In this document: positions 13,190 through 22,005 of the stretch, piece by piece
Layout: the number at the start of each line of letters is the position of its first letter
How positions within the stretch are numbered: the stretch's first letter is position 1
Origin: Himantopus leucocephalus
Taxonomy: Eukaryota; Chordata; Aves; Charadriiformes; Recurvirostridae
Reading direction: 5' to 3'
Length of the DNA stretch: 64,000 bases
NCBI GenBank assembly: GCA_003993805.1
Contig: RSEF01000004.1
Span: 12,672,524-12,736,523, forward strand
The notes under the pieces: generated by a model
Told to the model about the DNA's origin: nothing
Database searches by the model: none
What the model saw: the letters and a program-made list of their open reading frames with translations, nothing else
Program-made: the position numbers and the translations under genes

Positions 13190-13740
13190 CCTCGGCTAGC
13201 GGCATGCCGGGGAGCAGCGGCTCGATGCAGGCTCAGCACCTGAGGAGCCACAGCCAGGCCCGCGCTGCAGCTCTCGCTCCCAGCCACCATGGCTGGCCCA
13301 CAGGGAAAGGCGTATAGCCTCAGAGTCCAAGCCCTTACCTGAGCACTATGAAGCTCTCCAGCAATACGCAGCCTCTGGGCAGATGGGCATTACCAGTGCT
13401 CTCCTCCTCATGGACACAGGGATCCGTGTGCTCCCTCACCTCAGCTGCACAGTCCCCATCTCCTCACAACACCTGTCTTGGTTGCCGGCAGACATGTTGG
13501 AGACAGGGAAATAGTTCTGAGAGTGCAGACGCCATTATAGCTTCAGAAAACCCCTCACAGAGGCAGGAAGGCAGTGCTGCAGCTGCTTATGGCAGTTGTG
13601 AAGGGGCCGCTGCTCCTCCCGCCCTCTTGTGCTGAGGCACCGTGAGGGCGGCCTGAACCCCCATCTCGCCTGCTGGGACGGTGAAGAAGGGACCAACGGC
13701 AGAGGTAAAGTGACGCGTGTGCATGCCGGCTTCTGGGGCC
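13190..13740. promoter_or_regulatory. GC-richer, CpG-containing patch (possible promoter or first exon)
   Basis: About 550 bp clearly richer in G+C than the surrounding DNA, with roughly two dozen CpGs by eye, including CCCGCGC near 13260 and GACGCGTG near 13712. On the plus strand it ends with a donor-like site, CAGAG|GTAAAG, at 13704/13705. Open frames on both strands (13348-13635 plus; 13555-13937 minus) reflect few stops in GC-rich DNA and show no domain. It could be a small CpG island with the first exon of a non-coding RNA, or a decayed GC-rich repeat. The sequence alone does not decide. Confidence 0.25.
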
Positions 13741-14618
13741 AGAGTGTTTAGTTTCGTGTTTAAAGAAAAGGAAAAAAAAAAAAAGCCTGTTAGCAAAAGT
13801 GAGTTTTTGGGGAGAAAATGGAAATGAATGGTTCCACTGAAAGAGAGAAAAAAGCAAATGAAAAGCCCCATGTGGGCATTTCCACCACACCAGAGCTTTC
13901 TAAAAAGAAAGCAAGAAAAAGGCAAGAAATCTAACAAGAAAGCTGCGCTTTATTTTGAAGGAATTATTTCTAGAGTAACACTATCCAAGCACACATCAAC
14001 TGACCAGTTATGTTTTAAATGAAGATTACACACTTTATGCACATAGGCATAGTTGTAGATCAGGCACATTCTAAGTGACTGAAATATAATGTATTTTCAA
14101 GTTTTCTTGATGACTAGAAGCCCTACTCAAAAAAAAAGCGAAGTCATAAAATACTGCAGAGTTTTCTGCTGTGGTTCCAGGTAGTCTACAACCTATAGTT
14201 TTAATTATTCAGCTGCAATTAAAAAGATTAGTTGAAAGAAATGTAGCAATATGGAATTTGAATATGTATATAATAGGCTATAGAGCAGGTGATTCTGATC
14301 AGTGCTTCTGACAAGACACAGTCCAGTAAACCTGGGCAGGATTTCTCTTACCTAACTGCAACTTTAGGCTTCTAAAAGTGAGATACTGAGCCAAAACTAC
14401 CTGTCCCCTTTATCACAGTCAAATGAGACAGGTAAATGCCTCCAGTACATTACTTATCCCATGTATCTCAAAAGTCACATTTTGCATTATGCCTATGCTA
14501 ATTTAATAATGAGTTACCACTCCAGGGAGCATCACTTTTAACTGTCCACGTTTCTCAGTCTTGTATTTCCACTGCCTCCTCTCTGCTGTCTCTCACACTT
14601 GTCTGACAGTGTCATAAG

Positions 14619-14623
14619 CTGAT
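14619..14623. other. Left target-site duplication (CTGAT)
   Basis: CTGAT directly precedes the LTR start TGTATCGG. The identical 5 bp follow the LTR end. Confidence 0.88.
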
Positions 14624-15084
14624 TGTATCGGGTTTGCCTGGTAAGGTTTTGGTAACCGGTGAGGTTGCAGGGGTAGCTTCTATAAAAAGTTGCTAGAAGC
14701 TTCCCCCATGTCCAACAGAGCCAATGCCAGCCAGCTCCAAGACGGAGCCGCCGCTGGCCAAGCCCAAGCCCATTAGTGACAGTGGTAGCACTGCTGTGTT
14801 TAAGACAGGGAAAAAGCTGTTGTGCAACAACAACCAGAAGAGACGAATGAGAATGTGTGAAAGAACACTGCAGACACCAAGGTCAGTGAAGAAGGATCTG
14901 GAGGATCAGAGGCACAGGAGCAGAGGTTCCCCTGCAGCCCATGGTGAAGACCATGGTGAAGCAGTCTTTCTCCCTGCAGCCCACGGAGGTCCATGGTGGA
15001 GCAGATATCCACCTGCAGCCAGTGGAGGACCCCATGCCTGAGCACGTGGATGTGCCCAAAGGAGGCTGTGATGCCATGGACAGC

Positions 15085-15295
15085 CCACACTGGAGCAGGC
15101 TCCTGGCAGGACCTGGACCCTGTGGGGTACTCACGCTGGAGCAGTCTGTTTCTGAAGGACCGCAGCCTAAAAGGACACATGGAAAGGACCCATACTGGAG
15201 CAGTTCCTGAAGAACTCCAGCCTGTGGGAAGGGCCCATGTTGGAGAAGTTCATGGAGGATTTTCTCCCATGAGAGGGACCCCACATTGCAGCAGG
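15085..15295 (+). repeat. Degenerate internal tandem repeats of the LTR
   Basis: The phrase CTGGAGCAG, or TTGGAGAAG in one case, recurs at 15090, 15136, 15195 and 15240, each inside a unit of about 45-59 bp that pairs 'ACCCACGCTGGAGCAG' with 'GCAGCCTGTGG'-type text. These are internal repeats of this LTR family, not an independent satellite. They give the antisense frame its repeated ELLQxGxF motif. Confidence 0.75.
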
Positions 15296-15509
15296 CGAAG
15301 AGGCTGAGGAGGAAGGAGCAGCAGAGAAAATGTGTGATGAACTGGCTGCACCCCCATTCCCCATACCCCTTCGCTGCTCGGGGGGAAGAGGTAGAGAAAT
15401 CAGGAGTGAAGTTGATCCTGGGAAGAAGGGAGGGGTGGGGGAAAGGTGCTTTTCTTTTTAAGACTTGGTTTTTATTTTCCATTACCCTACTCTGATTTGA
15501 CTGGTAATG

Positions 15510-15516
15510 AATTAAA
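15510..15516 (+). promoter_or_regulatory. LTR polyadenylation signal (AATTAAA)
   Basis: AATTAAA about 170 bp before the LTR 3' end, at the position expected for the R/U5 boundary of the LTR. A matching ATTAAA is found in the second LTR at 63979. Confidence 0.6.
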
Positions 15517-15685
15517 TTAATTTCCCCAAGTTGAGTCTAGTTTTTGCCATGATGATAATCTCCCTGTCCTTATCTTGACCCACGGGCCTTTCACCGTATT
15601 GTCCTCTCCCCTGTCCAGTTGAGGAAAGGGAGTGATAGAGCAGCTTGGTGGGCACCTGACATCCAGCCAAGGTCAGCCCACCACA

Positions 15686-15690
15686 CTGAT
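15686..15690. other. Right target-site duplication (CTGAT)
   Basis: CTGAT directly follows the LTR terminus CCACCACA and matches the left copy exactly, which fixes both LTR boundaries. Confidence 0.88.
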
Positions 15691-17094
15691 TCAGGGAGCT
15701 ATGACAGCACAAAACTAATCCTCAACAGAAAGTAAAAATAATTTTCTCCCTTAAAAGATGAAATAACATTTTGAATGATCCCTCTCTATTTTGACTTAAA
15801 CAGCAATTTTCAATGGCTCTTCCGGTGTCTTTTTTCTTTTTAATATTATAACAATTAAATCCCACGTACTGTATTTCAAAGTTAGAAGGTATTAGTCCAA
15901 GAGAACTAACAGAACAGAATGTTAACGGAGATGCAGAAGTGGGAGTTTTCTGTATATGTAAGAATACTTCCTGTTGGGAAGTCAGAATTTAAAATCTTGT
16001 TACCAGATTGTTAGTAAACAAATTGGATAATAGTTGAGGCCAAATTTTATAGAACTTGGAATGTTACTTTTAATTAACATAGCCTGATTTATTTGCCCAA
16101 ATAAATTCCCTGCATGATATAATGAACTAGTTATTTATTTCTTAATGTCTGGGAATCAAAACAAATCTTGGAGGTCACTTACATTTGGAGATTTTGTTCT
16201 GTCATTATACACTCATAAAAGTTAATAGTCCTTGCTGCTCATCTGAGTTCAACATTAAATTCTTAGATGAGTTAAGAGAATGTGTTAATTACTGTTCATT
16301 ATCATAAGAGTTCATGTGAAGCTACTTGGAAATTACAGTCAACAGAGGTGATGGTGAATATGCTGGGTTTTATTTGAGGAGGCGGGGGGGGCATTAATAG
16401 GGAAGGTCAGAGGGTCAATAAAAGCTGATCTGTCAAAAGTGAAACTTTTTGACAGTATCTGTCTTGTTCAATGAAAGTTTAGTGGGAAAATATTTCCTTG
16501 TCTCAAATAAGGATTGATTCCTGCTCACATTGCAGAGGAGATCAAGTCACTTCTTGAGGTAAAGTGACTCACTGCAGTACGAGAGATATTTGGTTGAATA
16601 TTTCTGCTTGATTTGTGTTAGGTGTGGCATCTCTACCAATTTTCCTCTGTGCTGGGAGTACATGCAATCAGCAGCAGTTTTGGGGCTATTTTTTCAAGTG
16701 CTATTTTCTCTCTGAAGTTTTCATTAAAATACTCCAGAAGGATCTGGGTTCCTCCCAATAAAGATAGATCTTGAAGAGATGATAAGGATTTTAACAGTCT
16801 TTTTAAGGGCTGGTTGTAAACCTGAACAGGAGGTGTATTTCCTAGCTCACAAATTTTCTTGCAATTTTTTTTGGGGAAAAAAAAAAGTGTACATCTTTCA
16901 ACAATATTAATATTCACCATACCGCATTCTTAGTCACCATCTGTCCATCTATCTCTCTTTCTATGAACAAGATCTGCATTGGAGGTCAGGAACTTTTTGT
17001 GACTAGATGCACTAAGAAAATGGAATGTGACACGTATATTTCTTTTCCTGCATGGATTAGTTTAGCATGTTTAGCCAAGATATAGCAAATATCT

Positions 17095-17170
17095 CACCCA
17101 AGGTAGGAATCAATACCTGACTCTACATATGGAGACTCGAACGCTCAACTCCAAAATTCCTGGCTAGGGC
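17095..17170 (-). repeat. tRNA-derived SINE-like relic (tentative)
   Basis: CACCCAAGGTAGGAATCAAT and the later GAGACTCGAACGCTCAACTCC resemble the reverse complement of MIR/CORE-SINE text ('cccaaggtcac...aggattcgaacccagg...gactcc'). The match is short and decayed. Confidence 0.3.
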
Positions 17171-17412
17171 TACAATACTTTGAATTGATTTGGGATAAAG
17201 GACTTCTTGTATCCACCATTAAAACTGTTTAACTCTTTAAGAAACCTATCAAGATCTCTTTAGAGTGATGCGTATATGGTGAGAGAAAGTATGGAACTGG
17301 AGTCTGCATATTTCAAACGAAACATGCTTTTGCAGATTATTTCCACATTTTACATCAAATAGTTGCTGGCTGCCTTATGCAGTCATTTTCTGGACATGAA
17401 GACTTCTGTTGT

Positions 17413-17526
17413 TTTTCAGCTTCACAGGTCAGCTGAAAATGAAGATGTCTCAAAATGAGAATCAAATCTGATGGAGGTACCTAGGCCCCTCATTCAGGGT
17501 TATGAATTTTCATGAGGTGCTTAGGT
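17413..17526. other. Pair of neighbouring inverted repeats
   Basis: First hairpin: TTTTCAGCT (17413-17421) and its exact complement AGCTGAAAA (17431-17439), with a 9-nt loop. Second hairpin: ACCTAGGCCCCTCAT (17479-17493) pairs with ATGAGGTGCTTAGGT (17512-17526) at 13 of 15 positions, with an 18-nt loop. Both stems are short for a microRNA precursor. The second may be a relic of a hairpin-shaped ancient repeat. Confidence 0.55.
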
Positions 17527-17813
17527 CTTTTTTATGATCTGGCTTTAAAGTGTTTGTGCATAATTTAAGACACAGGAAGAGAGGCAGGATATCAGGAAGT
17601 TCATATCAACTCCATTTAGCAGACTGTGGACAGAAAAATGCCTGTTCTGCCATTACACTGAGCAGCATCCCTGAAACTATCACTGTGTTCCTCAACCTTG
17701 TAACACATACTGAAATGAAGCTGTCATTTTTCCTCTTTAATCCAGATCCTTTCAACAGTCCAGTTCATGGTGCAAAAATAGTTCTGAGTAAGCAGTGGTT
17801 CTGGTTCAATTTT

Positions 17814-17845
17814 CAAAGTAATTTACCAGCAAAGTAATTTACCAG
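17814..17845 (+). repeat. 16-bp perfect tandem duplication
   Basis: CAAAGTAATTTACCAG occurs twice in direct succession with no change. A recent slippage-type duplication. There is no N between the copies, so unlike the duplications at 1686 and 27136 this one need not be a contig join. Confidence 0.9.
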
Positions 17846-20800
17846 CAGCTTCATGGGTTAAAGAGGGCAGGTCTGCTCAACTGATTAGTGTTCTGGCAAA
17901 GACACTTTAATTATTGCATCTGAAGTATGTACAGTTCTCTACATTCAATAATCTTTCAGTTTTGATAAGGTCTGTACCCAAGGTAACCTGGGATATTATA
18001 TATTTATAAAATATTGCTCTTCCTGAGCATAGAAACAGTGGCTGATACTTCAGAGAAAGATATAACATTGCAAGAAAACAAAATTAAAATAGCTGCCTTC
18101 TTGAGTACAGAGTCATGACTGTATAGGATGTGGAATATGGCCTTAATCACAGGCCATTGTGAGTGGGTATGGGAACATCCCAAAGCCTTGAAACCTGCAG
18201 CCTGTTGAAATCTGGTACCACCAGTGCTGGGGACAAAACTTTCATTGACTTTGAGACAGGCCTGCCAATAGAGGAACCTGATCTCAGCTGCAGCTTACTA
18301 GCTTCTAGAAATCAGACAGTAAAAGCCAGGTGATATCAAGCTATTGTAATATCTTATATTTTTCCTTTTTTCAAGTCAGTGAAAATTAGAGATAATGAGA
18401 TATTATAAAATCAGTTAGATAATAAACATTGAAAGAGACTGTAATAGAGATGAAAGTGCTTAGAAGGAGAAAGACGCATACTAGAAATATGTAATTTCCT
18501 TTCTTTTTTTGCTAAATTAATTTTCCCACATGAAAGTCTTTATAGATTACCTGGGGAATTAGAACATCTGAAATAATGTTAACTTTTAACTAAGAATAAA
18601 AGGAAAACAAAGAAGCGTAATTATGAGCTAACCATTAGAAAGTTCTCCGTGCTAATGTACAACAGAGGTCAGAATAGTCATGATTTGTAATCGACATCAG
18701 GAGAATAAAAGACTGCTAAGAAGGGCTCCTCTTCAGAGAAGGGTTAGAAAGCTGTACAGCTAACAGCATTTTCTTCATGCGGATGACTTTGTCAGTGAAT
18801 ACAATAAGCTGATCCATTAGACAGACCTATTCAATGTAAATCCACTTAATATTAATATCTAAAAGGTTTAAAACATTTCAGTGATCATCTTGCACAGAGC
18901 TATTGTTAAAAGGCAGAACTATGTTTGCCCTGTCTCACATTCAGACAAAGCTCAAGAACCAGGAATATGAAAAGGATGGGCAGATGGCCTTTAATGCATA
19001 AAAGAGTATGATGGGACAATAGACTTGTCTGAGTATTGCTCATTGTCAAAAAACAATAAGCCTAATTCTGCAGAATTTTCAGCAGCCTAAAGACCCATTC
19101 AACCAACAGGATTTGAAGATCATTAACAGCTGGTAGGATAAGAAAGCAGTAAATATGAACCCATTGCAAAAGGTTCATATTTGCATTTGAGATAGCCTTC
19201 TAGATCTATGATGTTGGAAACTATAAATTTCCCTGTATGAGTGAGTCCCAAGTTATCGAGCTATCTTGGACTCAAAAAGAAGGCAAAGTTAATTTTCATC
19301 CTTTTAAAACCATGTGCCACTCCTCTATCAGCCAGCTGCTGAAATACATCTCCAAAGAGCTCCTCTTTATACACATGCTCTCACACAAACTGATCCAGAT
19401 AGTTTTGGGACTGATCCATTGAAACAATTTACAGTGTTTCCCTGACCCCATATTTTCAAGTCAGTACACAAGTAAGCATATGGTGAACAATATTCAATAG
19501 CACAAACCCAACTTAACAGTATTGCTCACCACTTACTAAAAGCATCCTGCCTATGGAGCAAGTAGAAAAAAAGCTGCACCAATGAAACTGTTTATAATAT
19601 ACACAATAACCTTCATTGGTTTGGCAAAAATAGGATGAGTCTACATAAATTTTGGCACTATGTAATGGTATTCTGTCTATTGACTCTGTGTGTGTATACC
19701 TATCCAAATGCACATTCTGTAACACTCTGTAGATCAGAGAGGCTATCAAAACCAACACAAACCCTGCTCTGAAGACTTAATGGACAGGATAGAGTCAGCT
19801 GTCTCAGTCTTACCTTGTAATAGAGTTCTGGAACAGCAAATCATTAGAAAGTCCTTACTGTCCGGTCCTTAGAGGTAATGTTAGGAGTGTGACGACAAAA
19901 TTGGAGGGGAAATCCACAAGGCTGCTTAGCCATTATTAGCATCCTTCAGAGACCCCCAATCATGGACTGTTCCAACTTGTGTACTAATGGGGGATGGGGA
20001 CAGAATAACCTCCACATGTTCCATTTGTACATTCTCATGCAAACTTTAGGAACTAACAATGTTAACCTTAACAAATGAGGCAGAGAGAGGTAAGATATTT
20101 GGTATTTTGTTGGGTTTTATGCATTTTTTTCTATCATTGTCGGAACACCTAAAAGCATTAGTTAAGGTCTGAGTCTGTTTTGTCAGGCAGCCACAATACA
20201 AATTATGAACAAAAAGCTATTTGAATGTACATGGCATAAATAGTTTCAAATTAATGTTTTTCTTTATTTGTAACTGATGAGTGAAATTTTCGTGGATATA
20301 TGAGTTTTTCCTCCATAATAATGGGGGTACAGCCATCCTTGTGTATATAGAGATTTTAAAGAAGTAAAAATATATATTTCAATGCATTGTACTGCAACAG
20401 GATGGAGCAAACATAATAGATAATGTCTCTGAATTAAATTCTCTGTTAGTGTTAAAAGGCGGTATCTGCTAGATCTTTAGAGAAAATAGCATAATTTTGA
20501 ATTTTTATGTTTTCTGAGTTGTTTATTTTCTTTTCTAATGGGCAGCTTTCTGCTTACCTACATACAAAAGCTTCAGCGGTGATAACTGCAAGAGACTGTA
20601 CAGTAATTATCTGTGAAATTGCTGACTTCTGATTTTTTTTGTCTCTGAAATACTGAAATATTGTAGTCAACAGCATGACACTTTCAATGAAATAGTACTA
20701 GGATGAGGAAAAAATGTAAGCAAAGACCCATTTGAATAATATCTTGATTGCTACTAAAATCCACAATGAATGAGAAAATTGAGTTAAGCAAATGTCCGGT

Positions 20801-21129
20801 GTTTTATAGTAAAAGCGCTATATTAATGTTCCACACAACAGATTATGGGAGATGGATTGGTTATTAACAAATAGAATGGGTTTTGGAAAATGGAGGAAAA
20901 ATATAAATGTTACGAGTAGAAGCCAGCTGTAGCTGCAGTATAAGAACAGATTTGCATCCAGGCTGTTTCATTGCTTGAAGTCCAGGTATCTTAGGTTTCA
21001 AAAGCCTGATGTGAAGATGACCAAGGTATTTATTAAATGCTTCTGTGACAATGGAAAAGACAGCAACACTTTCCAAGTGGCTAAAGGTGAAAGTGAGAAA
21101 ATATCTGGTAGCACGCTTAAAAAACTTGT

Positions 21130-22005
21130 CGTCTCTCGACTTTGTGTCACAGACCCAGATTTCTCTCAGAGGTGCCTAGTGACAGGACAAGTCACCCTGT
21201 ACCCATTACCCCTTGTCTTTTCCATGTGATTCCTTGTAAAAAGGGAGTCTCCATCTTCTTTGTAGCCACCCTTTAAATACCAGAACATGGTGATAAAGTC
21301 TCCTTTAAACCTTCTTTTCTCAAGGCTGAACAAACCCAATTCTCTCAGCCTTTCCTCATATGGCAGGCTTCCCCATCCTTTGATCATCCTTGTGGCGCTT
21401 CTCTGGACCCTCTCCAGCCTGTCCATATCTTTTTTGTAATGCAGGGACCAAAACTGCACACCATATTCCAGGTGTGGCATGACAAGCGCTGAGTAGAGCA
21501 CGATAATGATTTCTTTGTGTCTGCCGTTGATGCCCTTGTTGAGGCAACCCAGCATCCTGTTGGCTTTCCTCGCCACAGCAGCACACTGTTCACTCATCTT
21601 GAGCTTGTTGTCCACCAGGACCCCAGGTCGCTTTCCACAGAGCTGCTCCCCAGCCAGGTAGATCCCAGTTTGTGCTGTACTCCTGGATTATGTTTTCCCA
21701 ACTGCAAGACCTTACACTTGCCCTTGTTGAACTTCATAAGGTTCTCGTTAGCCCACTCTTCCAGCCTATCCAGGTCTTCCTGCAGGGTGCCTCTCCCTTC
21801 TGAAGTGTCCACTTCCCCACTCAGTGTGATGTCACCACCAAATTCATCAGGGTACAGTTAATCCCATCATCCAGATCATTTATAAAGAAATTAAACAATG
21901 CTGGGCCCAATATCGATCCCTGGGAGACCCCACTTGTGACAGGTTGCCAGTTTGAAAAAGAGTTTGAATGACTGACTTGCATTCAGTTTTCAGTCTGTTA
22001 TAACT
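21130..22005 (-). repeat. CR1 retrotransposon fragment covering part of the reverse transcriptase
   Basis: A longer CR1 copy, antisense to the given strand. On the minus strand, from about 21945 down to 21166, it encodes the reverse-transcriptase palm and the downstream region in more than one frame. It differs in text from the copy at 325-950, for example carrying the phrase TTCACCAGGAACCACATGG near its 3' part, so it likely belongs to another CR1 subfamily. The usual 3'-terminal ATTCTATG repeats were not found. The 3' boundary near 21100-21130 and the 5' boundary near 21975-22005 are approximate. Confidence 0.9.
21166..21945 (-). pseudogene. CR1 ORF2 reverse-transcriptase relic
   Basis: Minus-strand reading in order: a reverse-transcriptase motif [12 protein letters not shown] (about 21930-21890); the segment where the catalytic FADD box should lie, which instead reads FGGD after a change of frame with a stop nearby; then GEVDTSEGRGTLQEDLDRLEEWANENL in the next frame; then a further one-base shift near 21620, in a G-run, after which a 149-codon frame continues (DNKLKMSEQCAAVARKAN, LERVQRSATRMIKGWG, LPYEERLRELGLFSLEKRR). 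The family is known to need the FADD aspartates for polymerisation. Their loss plus two frame breaks make this copy inactive. Confidence 0.85.

Larger units (their letters stand above)
14624..15685 (+). mobile_element. Solo LTR of an ERVL-like endogenous retrovirus
   Basis: A complete LTR of about 1062 bp. It begins TGTATCGGGTTTGCCTGG and ends CAGCCCACCACA, so it has the TG...CA termini of retroviral LTRs. It is flanked on both sides by the same 5 bp, CTGAT (14619-14623 and 15686-15690), a target-site duplication of the size usual for ERVL-class elements. There is no internal viral region: the sequence passes straight from one end to the other, so this is a solo LTR left by LTR-LTR recombination. 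A CCAAT box lies at 14721, a degenerate TTTAAG near 14799 and an AATTAAA polyadenylation signal at 15510-15516, which sets the orientation as plus. I recognise the sequence (GGGTTTG start, CTGCAGCCCATGG repeats, GCTTGGTGGGCACCTG end) as an LTR common in bird genomes. Class assignment rests on the 5-bp duplication and memory of the family. Confidence 0.92.
15691..21129. other. Gene-free stretch with hairpins
   Basis: No gene seen. It contains two neighbouring inverted repeats (17413-17439 and 17479-17526), a perfect 16-bp tandem duplication (17814-17845), a SINE-like relic (about 17095-17170) and an ancient-repeat-like phrase near 18205-18300. The longest open frames, about 95 codons at 16633-16920 (minus) and 17550-17837 (plus), lack recognisable domains. 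Confidence 0.5.

Noticed and set aside
13555..13937. Two 111-116 codon minus-strand frames
   Set aside because: They overlap each other and the opposite-strand frame. The GC-rich patch and a T-rich tract explain the lack of stops.
14724..15307. Overlapping plus-strand open frames of 89-105 codons within the solo LTR, considered as a small gene
   Set aside because: The whole interval is LTR sequence with fixed TG...CA ends and a target-site duplication. Several frames are open at once, which reflects the stop-poor GC-rich repeats.
21517..21861. 114-codon plus-strand frame
   Set aside because: It is antisense to the CR1 reverse-transcriptase relic on the minus strand.
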